Source of the DNA: a virus
Strand: one strand, 5' to 3'
Virus record (IMG/VR): IMGVR_UViG_3300037235_000080
Location: 1 to 45,551 of that record
DNA length: 45,551 nucleotides
A model generated the notes under the pieces. It did not search any database, was not told the origin of the DNA, and worked only from the letters and a program-made list of their open reading frames with translations. Position 1 is the stretch's first letter. Every line of letters starts with the position of its first letter. Below are positions 28,225 to 36,318 of the stretch, in pieces. The position numbers were made by a program, and so were the translations under genes.

Positions 28225-28390
28225 GGGTTCGGACTATAACGACAGCCACCTGTCGCAGGGTGGCGCAGAGAAGCCGAAGGGGCCAATCAGCCAGCATAAG
28301 CGCTTGGCTCTTGGGGAGAAGGTCGATGGCAAGACCAACCCGAACGGCGCGAAGCCGGACACGTCGAAGAAGGTCAATTGCAGCTATTGA
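28217..28390 (+). CDS. Very small conserved-looking phage protein
   Basis: 57 aa. AAAGGG lies upstream of the ATG. Lys/Gly-rich and mostly disordered: SDYNDSHLSQGGAEKPKGPI, QHKRLALGEKVDGKTNPNGA, ending KKVNCSY. It ends 57 bp before the terminator stem. No family recognised. Confidence 0.45.
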   Translation: MAKGSDYNDSHLSQGGAEKPKGPISQHKRLALGEKVDGKTNPNGAKPDTSKKVNCSY

Positions 28391-28447
28391 CCTGAGACCG
28401 GGATGGCCGCATAGTCGGCTGGTCATAACCCCGCCCGCAGACGAAGC

Positions 28448-28478
28448 ACGGCGGAGGCTCCTCAAGGGCCTCCGCCGT
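28448..28478. terminator. Strong hairpin terminator between convergent genes
   Basis: Perfect 11-bp stem ACGGCGGAGGC / GCCTCCGCCGT with a 9-nt loop (TCCTCAAGG). It stands between the stop of the rightward block (28390) and the stop of the leftward cold-shock gene (28486). A short TTTC follows four nt after the stem on the plus strand. Probably ends both transcripts. Confidence 0.75.
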
Positions 28479-28485
28479 TGCCGTT

Positions 28486-28701
28486 TCAGACGACCTTGAG
28501 CTTGTGGGCCTCTGACTTCCCCTCACGCCCTGGCTTGATCTCGAATTGGACGCGCTGGCCCTCGCGCAGCTCCGCGATGCCGGATTCCTCGACCTGCCGA
28601 GCGTGGACGAAGACGTCCTTCTTGCCGGCGCCGATTTCGATGAAGCCGTAGCCCTTGTCCTGATTGAACCATTTGACGGTCCCGGTCGAGAGAGTCGACA
28701 T
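28486..28701 (-). CDS. Cold-shock-domain protein (CspA family)
   Basis: 71 aa, single cold-shock domain: GTVKWFNQDKGYGFIEIG, with RNP1 KGYGFI, then DVFVHARQVEESGI with RNP2-like VFVH, and a basic end. Such proteins bind single-stranded RNA or DNA and melt RNA structure. AGGAGATAGG precedes the ATG on the minus strand. It is encoded opposite to the structural genes, 6 bp from the AlpA-like gene, so the two form a small leftward unit. Confidence 0.92.
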   Translation of the reverse strand: MSTLSTGTVKWFNQDKGYGFIEIGAGKKDVFVHARQVEESGIAELREGQRVQFEIKPGREGKSEAHKLKVV

Positions 28702-28707
28702 GTAACC

Positions 28708-28986
28708 CTATCTCCTGCTGATCGGCGCCAACGCGCCGATGGTTGGTGGTGAAGGTGGTTGGCGCTTCGGCGGCGGTTGAAGCCGCTGCTGCGCCCAAGT
28801 GTCGAGGTCGGCTTTGCTGTAGAGCGCGCGGCCACCGCTGGGCTCCGTGACGACATAGGTCGGACCTTTGTCAGCCGACGCCATGTCGGCCAGTGTCCTA
28901 TGGGAAATCCGGAACCACCGCGAGGTCAGGTAGGCGGCGGCTTCCTTGCGCTCGAGCAGACGTGTGTCGGTCGCGGCTTCGGCCAT
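28708..28986 (-). CDS. AlpA/excisionase-like helix-turn-helix protein
   Basis: 92 aa. Pattern of a MerR/AlpA-type DNA-binding domain: LLERKEAAAYLTSRWFRIS, then RTLADMASADKGPTYVVTEP and GGRALYSKADLDTWAQQRL, in which the YLT...F.IS...L..M turn is followed by the wing and YxxxDLDxW ending. The tail is Pro-rich. Proteins of this class act as excision directionality factors or regulators. It is first in the leftward pair with the cold-shock gene. Confidence 0.8.
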   Translation of the reverse strand: MAEAATDTRLLERKEAAAYLTSRWFRISHRTLADMASADKGPTYVVTEPSGGRALYSKADLDTWAQQRLQPPPKRQPPSPPTIGALAPISRR

Positions 28987-29181
28987 GGTTCTCGCTCTCG
29001 GCTTCGACGGCGACGCCCGGGGAATTCTTCCGGTGGACGGCGGTGCACGCCCTCCCTAACGCGTCAGTTTCGTTTTACCCCCGTCGGGAGCGCCGTGCAA
29101 GCAATCGGTAGCGCTCGCCCACAATCGTGAGCGCCAGATATGGCTTGCACTAAAGGGTCGCGACCCGCAACCCTTGCGCGG
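28987..29181. other. Divergent intergenic region
   Basis: About 195 bp between the leftward AlpA-like gene and the rightward small gene starting near 29182. It contains an inverted repeat GCGCTC ... GAGCGC (29112-29135 area) that could be an operator. No clear -35/-10 pair was found on either strand. An alternative start for the next gene at 29140 would shorten the gap. Confidence 0.3.
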
Positions 29182-29361
29182 ATGAAGACATTCTTCGAGA
29201 TCGAGTGCGACAAGGAGATCGCCAAGTGTAAAGACGCGGCTATCGTCGGCGACGTCGATCCTGTCAGGATTGCGAAGCTCCAGGCCCGCGCCAAGGCGTT
29301 CGAAGACGCGAAGGAAGTCATGAAGAGAGCGACACGCCAGGACATTGAGGAAGCGGCATGA
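29182..29361 (+). CDS. Small helical protein
   Basis: 59 aa from the ATG at 29182; an ATG at 29140 would add 14 residues, and neither has a strong ribosome site. Helical and charged: FFEIECDKEIAKCKDAAIVG, DPVRIAKLQARAKAFEDAKE, VMKRATRQDIEEA. ATGA overlap with the GroES-like gene. No family recognised. Confidence 0.5.
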   Translation: MKTFFEIECDKEIAKCKDAAIVGDVDPVRIAKLQARAKAFEDAKEVMKRATRQDIEEAA

Positions 29362-29879
29362 GCGGTGCGCTGCTGAAGGCGACGGAGCGCGAGGTCGCGG
29401 AGTTGGCGCCAGCCAAGCATACCCCATCGGGCGCGACCCCGACCCTGGCCAGCGGCAACGCGATCGAGTTCCGCTATGCCTCGATCGCCGAAGCTTTCCC
29501 GGAGGTCGACCCCGGCGTCCGGCCGTTCGGCCAGCTCGTGCTGGTCCAGATCCGTCAGCCGAAGCGCAAGACCCGTGGTGGCATCATCCTGACCGCCGAC
29601 GATCGGACCACCGAGCACTATGCCACTCAGGTCGCGAAGGTCGTGGCGATCGGTGACGGGTGCTTCCGTGACCGCAAGACCGGCGAGACATGGTTCGAGG
29701 GCGCGTGGTGCCGGGTCGGAGATTTCGTCCGCGTGCCCAAGTACCAGGGGGACCGGATCCCGGTCCCGTATACCAACGACGCCGGCGAGAAGGACGAGGT
29801 CGTTTTCGTCCTGTTCAAGGACTTGGCGCTTCTGGGCGAGTACACCGGCGATCCGTGCGCCGTGAAAGCTTTTAATTAG
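29358..29879 (+). CDS. GroES-like co-chaperonin domain protein
   Basis: 173 aa, larger than GroES (about 97) but with the GroES-like fold in its centre and C-terminal half: RPFGQLVLVQIRQPKRKTRG, GIILTADDRTTEHYATQVAK, VVAIGDGCFRD, then VGDFVRVPKYQGDRIPV. Compare GroES RPLxDRVxV...KTxGGIxLP and GxxVLF. The N-terminal 45 residues are unrelated. It directly precedes scaffold and capsid genes, the place where a phage co-chaperonin for capsid folding by host GroEL would be expected (as for T4 gp31). Interaction with GroEL is an inference: the mobile loop would be QPKRKTRGGIILT. Confidence 0.8.
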   Translation: MSGALLKATEREVAELAPAKHTPSGATPTLASGNAIEFRYASIAEAFPEVDPGVRPFGQLVLVQIRQPKRKTRGGIILTADDRTTEHYATQVAKVVAIGDGCFRDRKTGETWFEGAWCRVGDFVRVPKYQGDRIPVPYTNDAGEKDEVVFVLFKDLALLGEYTGDPCAVKAFN

Positions 29880-29881
29880 CC

Positions 29882-31222
29882 ATGGCTGGCGAGCAAGTCC
29901 TCACCGAGCACGATGACGACCGCGCAGGCGGTACGGTCATCGACGCCACGATCCCGCCCGGTATCGCGGGCAACCGCGACGGCGCCCCGCGCCAGCCCCA
30001 GGCACGCCAGCCCGAGGAAGAGTTCGAAGTCATCCTCGACGACGGCGAAGGCGGTGGTGGTGAAGGCGGCGGCGAGGGCCGCGTCACGACCGAGGAAGTC
30101 GGCGCCCGGCCGGTGCTCGAGCAGCAGCAGCGCCGCGCCGAAGGCGGCAAGGTCTACTCGCGCGAAGAGATCGAGCAGATGTCGCCCGAGCAGCGCCGCC
30201 GCGCTTGGCGAGACATGCCGCGCGAGGAGCAGCGGCTCAACCGCCCGCTCGACCGCGCACGCCGCAAGGATAACGCGCTCCTGGGCAAGCGCGAGAACGA
30301 CGAGCTCAAGGGAATCGTCTCGCGCCAGCAGGAGACGATCGAGCAGCTGACGGCGCGCGTCAACGGCTTCGCGCCGAAGTTCGGCGAGTTCGAGAAGAGC
30401 CAAGTCCAGTCCCGGCTCCAAAACGTCAACGGCCAACTGGCCGATGTCGAGCGCTCACTTGCCGACGGCCGGCGTCGCATGGCCGCGGCCATGGGCGAGC
30501 AGGACCACGAGGCGGTCTCGAGGATCATCGAAGAGCAGGGCACGGCGTTCATCAAACGCGCCCAGCTCCAGAATGCCAAGCAGCAGTTCGAGCAGCAGCT
30601 CAACGCCGCACCGGCCGCCGGTGGCGACCAAGCGGGTGCGCGCCGCGACGCCGGCGGCGGTGACCAACAGCAGCAGCGCCGCCAGGAGCAGCAGCAGCCG
30701 CGCCAGAAGAGCCGCGAGGAGCTTGAGTTCAAGCGCGACTTCCAAGAGGAGTTCCCGCAGTTCAACAACGAGGACCCGGACGACGAGGACTCGCAGCTCG
30801 TGATCCACCTCGATGGCCAAGTGGCCAGGAGGTTCAATCCCGCGACGCCGGAGTATTGGGAAGAACTCCGCGACCGGATCGAGGAACACCTGCCGCATTG
30901 GTTCGATCGGCAGTCGCGCGGGCGCCAGGGCGGCAACGGACGGCAGCAGGCCCAGGGGCGGCAGCAGACCTCGGGTCAGCGCCAACAGACGAATGGCCAG
31001 CAGATGCGCCGCGGACCCGCCACGGGCGCCGGCGGCGAAGCCACGCCGGGCCCAGGCCAGAAGACCCAAGTCAAACTCAGCAAGGAACGACGCGACGCGA
31101 TGGTTTTGGCGAACGTGCTCGATCGCGACGGCACCACGGTGATCGACAAGCCAAAGTTCAGACGCATGATCGCGAAGTACCAGGAATTCGATCGCGAGCA
31201 GTCGGGACGGTTGACCGCATGA
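29882..31222 (+). CDS. Scaffolding protein (predicted)
   Basis: 446 aa, three bp after the GroES-like gene. Highly charged, Gln- and Arg-rich, with long coiled-coil stretches: REEIEQMSPEQRRRAWRDMP, LKGIVSRQQETIEQLTARVN, then NVNGQLADVERSLADGRRRM, QQFEQQLNAAP, and a low-complexity Gln region (QQQQRRQEQQQPRQK). It has low hydrophobicity and Asp/Glu-rich patches. These traits and its place just before the capsid genes match internal scaffold proteins that guide head assembly. No sequence family is claimed. Confidence 0.75.
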   Translation: MAGEQVLTEHDDDRAGGTVIDATIPPGIAGNRDGAPRQPQARQPEEEFEVILDDGEGGGGEGGGEGRVTTEEVGARPVLEQQQRRAEGGKVYSREEIEQMSPEQRRRAWRDMPREEQRLNRPLDRARRKDNALLGKRENDELKGIVSRQQETIEQLTARVNGFAPKFGEFEKSQVQSRLQNVNGQLADVERSLADGRRRMAAAMGEQDHEAVSRIIEEQGTAFIKRAQLQNAKQQFEQQLNAAPAAGGDQAGARRDAGGGDQQQQRRQEQQQPRQKSREELEFKRDFQEEFPQFNNEDPDDEDSQLVIHLDGQVARRFNPATPEYWEELRDRIEEHLPHWFDRQSRGRQGGNGRQQAQGRQQTSGQRQQTNGQQMRRGPATGAGGEATPGPGQKTQVKLSKERRDAMVLANVLDRDGTTVIDKPKFRRMIAKYQEFDREQSGRLTA

Positions 31223-31854
31223 CGCATCCGGACGCGGAATCGAGCGAGCCACGCGGAGTGGCGGACCAGGGGCAAGAGCGGGCCGGGAGCCCGCGTGCCG
31301 CACGGACCGCCTCACGCCGGGCCGCCGAAGACACGCGTGGAAACCGGGAAGAGCGTCACGCCGATGACCGCGAAGCCCAGGATCGCGAGACCGCCGAGGA
31401 CCGGGAGATGAACGAGGCCGAGCGCCTCGAATTCTTCAAGACGTCCTTGATGCAGGAACTGCTACCGTCGTTGCCCAAGATTCCGGGCTACCACGTCTGT
31501 TGGATCACGACCACGCACAAGACCGACACCGTCGCCTTCCGGATCCGCTGCGGATATTCGCTCATCCACGCATCGGAATTCCCTGGCTTTGACGGCTCGT
31601 ACTTGAAGGCCGGCGATTACGCCGGCGTCGTGTCGTGCAACGAGATGTTGGCGGCCAAGATCCCGCTCTCGCTCTTCAACAAGTATATGGCCCACGTCCA
31701 CCACACCCTGCCGAACGAGCAGGCGGACAAGATCCGGGTCAACATCGAGTTGATGAAGCAGAAGGCCAAGGCCATGGGCGCGGATCTGATCGAGGGCGAC
31801 GGCACCGAAGAGCTCAGAGCAAGAGCACGGTCGATGCCGCCGTTGACCGAATAG
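31219..31854 (+). CDS. Hypothetical head-region protein with charged N-terminus
   Basis: 211 aa, ATGA overlap with scaffold. The first 65 residues are very charged and disordered (SRRAAEDTRGNREERHADDR). The rest is a folded domain: FFKTSLMQELLPSLPKIPGY, HVCWITTTHKTDTVAFRIRC, GYSLIHASEFPGFDGSYLKA, GDYAGVVSCNEMLAAKIPLS and KYMAHVHHTLPNEQADKIRV. I associate such proteins with the slot between scaffold and capsid in other phages, but function unknown. Confidence 0.6.
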   Translation: MTHPDAESSEPRGVADQGQERAGSPRAARTASRRAAEDTRGNREERHADDREAQDRETAEDREMNEAERLEFFKTSLMQELLPSLPKIPGYHVCWITTTHKTDTVAFRIRCGYSLIHASEFPGFDGSYLKAGDYAGVVSCNEMLAAKIPLSLFNKYMAHVHHTLPNEQADKIRVNIELMKQKAKAMGADLIEGDGTEELRARARSMPPLTE

Positions 31855-31902
31855 GTCGCGCGCTGACTTCGCCGTGCTTCCGGGAACCCAGGAGGCACGA
31901 TC

Positions 31903-32550
31903 ATGGCATTGCTTTCGTCACCCTACGGCTTCAAGCCGATCAGCGACCAGAGCGGCTTTGCCCCGCGGCCGGTTCGACTCCCGTACAATCCCGGCGTCTC
32001 CGGCGGTATCGCGAGCGGTCAGGTCGGCAACATCTTCAAGTACCAACCTGTGGCGATCAATACCGCGACGGGCACGATCGTCCCGGTCACGAACCCCGGC
32101 GGCGTGCCGCAGAAGATCTACGGCATCTTCTCCGGCGTCGAGTACACACCGCTCGGCGGTCGCCCCGCGGTCTCGCCCTACTGGCCCTCGGGCACGGTCT
32201 ATGACCCGACGCTCGACATGCTGGTCTACATCTGGCCGTTCTGGCTCCCCAGCTTGCGCTTCAAGGTCCAGGCCGACGGCTCCGTGCCGCAGGCCCTCCT
32301 GGGCTCGCAGTTCAACATCACGAATCCGGTCGCGGGCGTCATCAACGGCGGTGTCGGCCTAAGCCAGGCCACGGTCGGGGCCGCGGGTGTCGGCGCCGGC
32401 GCGCAGGGCCAGTTCGCCTTGACCGAGTTCGCCACCGATGTCGCGGTCGCGGGCCAGGGCTCGAGCCTGCCCGGCGACGCCTTCACCGATCTCATCATGA
32501 CCATCGCGCTGCCGCAGGTCGGCCTCGGCATCCAGGCCTCGGCCGGCTGA
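31903..32550 (+). CDS. Putative capsid decoration or head-stabilising protein
   Basis: 215 aa. AGGAGGCACG precedes the ATG. Beta-rich and Gly/Ala-rich: LSSPYGFKPISDQSGFAPRP, RLPYNPGVSGGIASGQVGNI, VAINTATGTIVPVTNPGGVP, QKIYGIFSGVEYTPLGGRPA, followed by a long beta-rich part with QVGLGIQASAG end. Position immediately before the major capsid gene and lack of charged helices suggest a head decoration protein or vertex protein. Confidence 0.55.
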   Translation: MALLSSPYGFKPISDQSGFAPRPVRLPYNPGVSGGIASGQVGNIFKYQPVAINTATGTIVPVTNPGGVPQKIYGIFSGVEYTPLGGRPAVSPYWPSGTVYDPTLDMLVYIWPFWLPSLRFKVQADGSVPQALLGSQFNITNPVAGVINGGVGLSQATVGAAGVGAGAQGQFALTEFATDVAVAGQGSSLPGDAFTDLIMTIALPQVGLGIQASAG

Positions 32551-32584
32551 TCCCGCGCGTAACTAGGAGAACAGGAGAGAACCT

Positions 32585-33505
32585 ATGGCAGCCCCGATGC
32601 GCTCCACAGATTTCCGCGCCATCGTTGAGCCGATCCTCAACGAGGAATTCGACGGCGTCTACGAACAACGCGTGGACGAGTGGCGCGGGCCGTTCCGCGA
32701 GCAGACCGGCATCGCGCGCAACTACCACGAAGAGCCGGTGCTCTTCGGTTTCGGCGCCGCGCCCGAGCTCCCGGACGGTTCGCCGATCACCTACGATGCC
32801 GGTGGCGTGCTGTTCATGAAGCGCTACCAGTACCGGGTCTGGGGCTTGGCCTTCGCCTTGACCCAGGTCCTGGTCGAGGACGGCGATCACATCCGCATCG
32901 GCCAGATCTACGCCCGCCACCTGGGCCAGTCCCTGGTGGAGACGACCGAGACCCTGACGGCCAACATCCTGAACCGCGCCTTCAACGCCAACTTCACCGG
33001 TGGCGACGGTGTGAGCTTGGTCTCGACCGCGCACCCGATCGCGCCTCCGGCCGGCAGCTTCTCGAACCAGCTCGCCACCGCGGCCGCGATGTCCCAGACC
33101 TCGGTCGAGCAAATGCTCGTCCAGGTCCGCGGCGCGGTCGACAACAACGGCAAGAAAATCCGCCTCATGCCCAAGGCGCTGACGTGCGCGCCGGCGAATA
33201 TCTTTCAGGCCGAGGTCATCCTCAAGTCCGCGCTCCGCACCGGCACGAACAACAACGACGTCAACCCGGTCATCACCATGTCCCTCCTCAAGGAGGGCCA
33301 GTACAACATGAGCCGCCTCACCTCCGCCACCGCATGGTGGATCAATACAGACGCGCCGGAAGGTCTCAAGCTCATGGTCCGCCGTGGGCTGAAGCGGAGC
33401 ATGGAAGGGGACTTTGAAACTGACACTATGCGTTATAAGGCGACAAAACGCGAGATACCGGGCTGGACCGACCCCCGCGCTGTCTTTGGCACTCCGGGTC
33501 TCTAG
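32585..33505 (+). CDS. Major capsid protein
   Basis: 306 aa. A purine-rich AGGAGAGAAC precedes the ATG. Shows the features of an HK97-fold capsid: N-terminal helix MRSTDFRAIVEPILNEEF, FGFGAAPELPDGSPITYDAG, a long spine-helix region RIGQIYARHLGQSLVETTET, NFTGGDGVSLVSTAHPI, and a P-domain-like end (LKLMVRRGLKRSMEGDFETD, MRYKATKREIPGWTDPRAVF). Size and place downstream of scaffold are as expected. HK97 fold is inferred from these blocks and context rather than from a direct match. Confidence 0.88.
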   Translation: MAAPMRSTDFRAIVEPILNEEFDGVYEQRVDEWRGPFREQTGIARNYHEEPVLFGFGAAPELPDGSPITYDAGGVLFMKRYQYRVWGLAFALTQVLVEDGDHIRIGQIYARHLGQSLVETTETLTANILNRAFNANFTGGDGVSLVSTAHPIAPPAGSFSNQLATAAAMSQTSVEQMLVQVRGAVDNNGKKIRLMPKALTCAPANIFQAEVILKSALRTGTNNNDVNPVITMSLLKEGQYNMSRLTSATAWWINTDAPEGLKLMVRRGLKRSMEGDFETDTMRYKATKREIPGWTDPRAVFGTPGL

Positions 33506-33542
33506 CGGCTGATTTCCTCTAGTTTTTCTCCCTCCATCCCGG

Positions 33543-33548
33543 TATAAG
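33543..33548 (+). promoter_or_regulatory. -10-like hexamer before the endonuclease VII-like gene
   Basis: TATAAG, 34 nt before the start at 33577, in a locally AT-rich gap (33506-33576). The -35 position is weak. CCGGT ... ACCGG (33540-33560 area) forms a small inverted repeat across it. May allow separate expression of the inserted nuclease. Confidence 0.3.
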
Positions 33549-33576
33549 GATACACCGGTGAGCGAGGGAGAACATA

Positions 33577-34188
33577 ATGAGGCGAGAGCACGAGCAATGC
33601 ACGGTCGACGGATGCACGAGACCGCACAAGTCCAGGGGATACTGCCAGACGCACTATGCTCAGTGGAGGCGCGGGGCGTTGATAACGCCCGAGATCAGAG
33701 CGCGCGATCGGAGCAAGCCAACAGCCTGCTCGGAACCGGATTGCGGATATCCAGTAAAGTCCAAGGGCCTGTGCCAGATGCACTACGCTCGGCGGTTGCG
33801 GCATGGGCACACCAAGAGACCGACACGGATAAAGGCGAATCGCGCTCGCTGCAGCGTGGCTGGATGCGACAACTGGCATTATGCTACTGGCCTTTGCAAT
33901 CGGCACTATCTGCGTTTCCACAAAGCGGCTCAGTTCGGTCTGACCCTGGATCAGGTCGCGGCCATGCTTGTTGCCCAGGAAGGGCGCTGCGCAATCTGCG
34001 GCGGCGAAGAGAGCAGTCGCGACGGGTCTTCGGGCAAGCTGCGCGAACTCAACATGGATCATTGCCACGCGAGCGGAAGATCGCGGGCGCTCCTGTGCAA
34101 TCGCTGCAACCGCGGGCTCGGCTATTTCATGGACGACCCGACCCGATTGCGCGCCGCCATAGCGTACCTGGAGAAGCACGCGCCGTGA
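33577..34188 (+). CDS. HNH/endonuclease VII-type homing endonuclease with three Zn-finger repeats
   Basis: 203 aa. GGGAG precedes the ATG. N-terminal half: three related zinc modules, CTVDGCTRPHKSRGYCQTHY, CSEPDCGYPVKSKGLCQMHY and CSVAGCDNWHYATGLCNRHY, each CX4CX8CX2H. C-terminal half is the endonuclease VII core: CAICGGEES and LNMDHCHASGRSRALLCNRC, NRGLGYFMDDP. Endonuclease VII proteins resolve branched DNA; free-standing copies between structural genes behave as homing endonucleases. It splits the capsid gene from the next structural gene, and the codon pattern has more A/T than the neighbours. Confidence 0.85.
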   Translation: MRREHEQCTVDGCTRPHKSRGYCQTHYAQWRRGALITPEIRARDRSKPTACSEPDCGYPVKSKGLCQMHYARRLRHGHTKRPTRIKANRARCSVAGCDNWHYATGLCNRHYLRFHKAAQFGLTLDQVAAMLVAQEGRCAICGGEESSRDGSSGKLRELNMDHCHASGRSRALLCNRCNRGLGYFMDDPTRLRAAIAYLEKHAP

Positions 34189-34222
34189 TGGCGCGGCCTC
34201 TCCTGACCGAAGGAGAGGTCTA

Positions 34223-35011
34223 GTGCACATCCAGGACAACGTCTGCGTGGGGCCGCCGAGCCTGAGCCTGCGGGGGAGCAACCAGGCGTCGCCATATGGG
34301 CTGACGGGCGGGGACGACCCGACGCAGCAGCTTGGCGTCGGGCCGATGGCGACGTGCTACACCTGGACGATCACGCCGGCGACGAAGGCGGTGGCGAACT
34401 TGGCGGCGCTGCAGGCGCAGGCGGCGGGTGCCGGGCTGGCGCTTGCCGCAGGCGCGGGCGTGACCCTGGATGCCGGGCTGGCGCCGGATGGTTCGGGCCG
34501 GACCGTCTACCGCTTCGACGTCCCGCGGTGTGTGTCGTTGACCACGGGCGGCGGCAACAACCTGTCGGGCAGCAATTTCACCATCACGGGCTTCGACCAG
34601 TACGCGAAGCTGCAGACGCAGAAGATCGCGGGGCCGAACAACACGACGGTCAATACGAAGAAGGCCTTCCTGTCCGTGCTGTCGATCACCTCGGACACGA
34701 CCAGTGCCTTGACGGTGTCGGCCGGAACCGCGGACATCTTCGGGCTTCCGCTCCGGTGTCCGGATGCGAGCTATATCGTCTCTGTCAAGGGCAACAACGC
34801 CCTGGCGCAGGACGCCGGGACGCTCGTGGCCGCCGATGCCACGACGCCGGCTACGAATGCGACCGGTGACCCGCGCGGCACCTACGCGCCGTCGTTCGCG
34901 AGCTCAGGCGCGGCCAAGCTGACGATCTCGCAGTTCCTCGATCCAACCCAAATCGGGCCGATCCAGTCCGCGAGCACTTTGGTCAACGTGCTCGGCGTCA
35001 CGCCGGTCTGA
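34223..35011 (+). CDS. Putative structural protein
   Basis: 262 aa from a GTG with AGGAGAGG upstream. Beta-rich and Ala/Gly/Thr-rich: TCYTWTITPATKAVANLAAL, GVTLDAGLAPDGSGRTVYRF, SNFTITGFDQYAKLQTQKIA, AFLSVLSITSDTTSALTVSA. Looks like a jelly-roll or Ig-like particle surface protein, consistent with its place after the capsid gene. Nothing more specific is recognised. Confidence 0.6.
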   Translation: MHIQDNVCVGPPSLSLRGSNQASPYGLTGGDDPTQQLGVGPMATCYTWTITPATKAVANLAALQAQAAGAGLALAAGAGVTLDAGLAPDGSGRTVYRFDVPRCVSLTTGGGNNLSGSNFTITGFDQYAKLQTQKIAGPNNTTVNTKKAFLSVLSITSDTTSALTVSAGTADIFGLPLRCPDASYIVSVKGNNALAQDAGTLVAADATTPATNATGDPRGTYAPSFASSGAAKLTISQFLDPTQIGPIQSASTLVNVLGVTPV

Positions 35012-35034
35012 TCCTCACAGGGAGAGCACATCCG

Positions 35035-36261
35035 ATGAAAGCCTTGACGAAATTCCTGGGTCGGCTGGCGCTCCTGGCCCCGCTGGTCTTGGCGGCGGTC
35101 GATCCCGCGGCGGCGCAAGTCCAGACGCAGCAGAACGTCATCGAGCCGCTGTTCAAGAACCTGCTCGCCAATGGGCGGCTCGACATCTACCCGGTCGGGA
35201 CCACGAACGTCTTCACCTCGAGCACGGTGTCGGCGACGCTCACGGGTCTCAACACCACGCCGACCTATCTGGCCGCTCGGTGGGCCACGTGGGCGAATGC
35301 CGCCGGTGCCTCGGTCACGGTGGCGAACTCGACCACGACGGGTGTGCCGGCGGGGTTCCAGAACGCGGTCTCGATCACGCGGGCGTCGGGCAACACGAAC
35401 ACGACGCAGATCTGCCATGGCCAGGAACTGCGCAGCGCCGACGTGATCCAGCTTCAGGGTCAGACCCTGGGCTTCTCCGTGTGGGCGACCGCGGGTGCGA
35501 ACTTCTCGGCCGCGTCGAGCAACGTGACGCTCCAGGCCTTCACCGGCACCGCCACCGACCAGGGCTTGACCACGATGTTGTCGGGCTGGACCGGGCCGCA
35601 GACGCCGCTGACAAGCAACCAGGCGATCACGACCACGCCCACGCGTCTCGGCGCGACCTTCACCGTTCCCTTGACCGCGACTGAAATGACGGTTGCGACG
35701 TGCTGGACGCCCGTCGGCACCGCGGGCGCGGCCGACACGCTCTTCGTGACCGGACTGCAGCTCGAGCAGGGCGGCAACGTCACGTCGTTCAAGGCCTTGC
35801 CGCTGTCGGTCGAGCTCAACTCGAACGTCCTGCCGTACACCTACGCGTTCCAGGACGGCGCCGCGACGCGGCACTTTCCATGCTTCGGTCAAGTCGCCAC
35901 CGGCACCACGACCGCCATCTACACATGCAACACGCCTGTTCAGATGCGCGCGGTTCCGACCGTGACGGTGCAGACTGCGGCCAGCTTCGCGAGCGCGGTG
36001 GCGGCCGGAACGGCGGCGAATTGCACCACGCTTGCCGCGACGGCGACCTCGGCCACTGTCAACTCCATTAGTTTGACCTGCACGACATCCGGCCTGACCA
36101 CGGCCAGCGGGGTGCCGCTTCTTGGCCAGGCGACGACGGGATGGGTGCTGGCCTCGGCAGACTTCTGGCGCCGCTCGGAGCGCGACCCGCATCGCAAAGG
36201 CGGTTTTCGTCCGGTGCGCCCAGCGAACGTAAACCGTCGGCGCCACAGTCGCGCGGCCTGA
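35035..36261 (+). CDS. Fibre/carbohydrate-binding-like structural protein with Sec signal peptide
   Basis: 408 aa. The first 28 residues, MKALTKFLGRLALLAPLVLA followed by AVDPAAA, are a Sec signal peptide with an AxA-type cleavage site. The mature part has NLLANGRLDIYPVG, the opening of jelly-roll/carbohydrate-binding domains of phage fibres, then ITRASGNTNTTQICHGQELR, LQGQTLGFSVWATAGANF. The end is basic (RRSERDPHRKGGFRPV). A signal peptide is unexpected for a virion protein, which is normally made in the cytoplasm. An extended -10 promoter lies in the gap to the next gene. Confidence 0.7.
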   Translation: MKALTKFLGRLALLAPLVLAAVDPAAAQVQTQQNVIEPLFKNLLANGRLDIYPVGTTNVFTSSTVSATLTGLNTTPTYLAARWATWANAAGASVTVANSTTTGVPAGFQNAVSITRASGNTNTTQICHGQELRSADVIQLQGQTLGFSVWATAGANFSAASSNVTLQAFTGTATDQGLTTMLSGWTGPQTPLTSNQAITTTPTRLGATFTVPLTATEMTVATCWTPVGTAGAADTLFVTGLQLEQGGNVTSFKALPLSVELNSNVLPYTYAFQDGAATRHFPCFGQVATGTTTAIYTCNTPVQMRAVPTVTVQTAASFASAVAAGTAANCTTLAATATSATVNSISLTCTTSGLTTASGVPLLGQATTGWVLASADFWRRSERDPHRKGGFRPVRPANVNRRRHSRAA

Positions 36262-36265
36262 AACG

Positions 36266-36274
36266 TGCTATAAC
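36266..36274 (+). promoter_or_regulatory. Extended -10 promoter
   Basis: TGC-TATAAC, an extended -10 element with five of six consensus bases; no good -35. It is 44 nt before the ATG at 36319. The leader contains GCCGGC-acg-GCCGGC, a small hairpin. Confidence 0.5.
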
Positions 36275-36318
36275 GGTCGGCGCCGGCACGGCCGGCCCTG
36301 ACACAAGGGAGAGACAAG

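Noticed and set aside
30660-30720. CAG-rich run in the scaffold gene considered as a microsatellite repeat
   Set aside because: It encodes a Gln-rich linker in a disordered, charged scaffold protein and mixes CAG, CGC and GAG codons, so ordinary low-complexity coding.
33558-34223. 221-codon plus-strand frame starting GTG at 33558, overlapping the endonuclease VII-like gene
   Set aside because: No domain in this frame, whereas the frame from 33577 has three zinc modules and the nuclease core.
34882-36246. 454-codon minus-strand open frame opposite structural genes
   Set aside because: Low-complexity Arg/Gly product opposite a signal-peptide structural protein with good ribosome sites; typical antisense shadow in GC-rich DNA.
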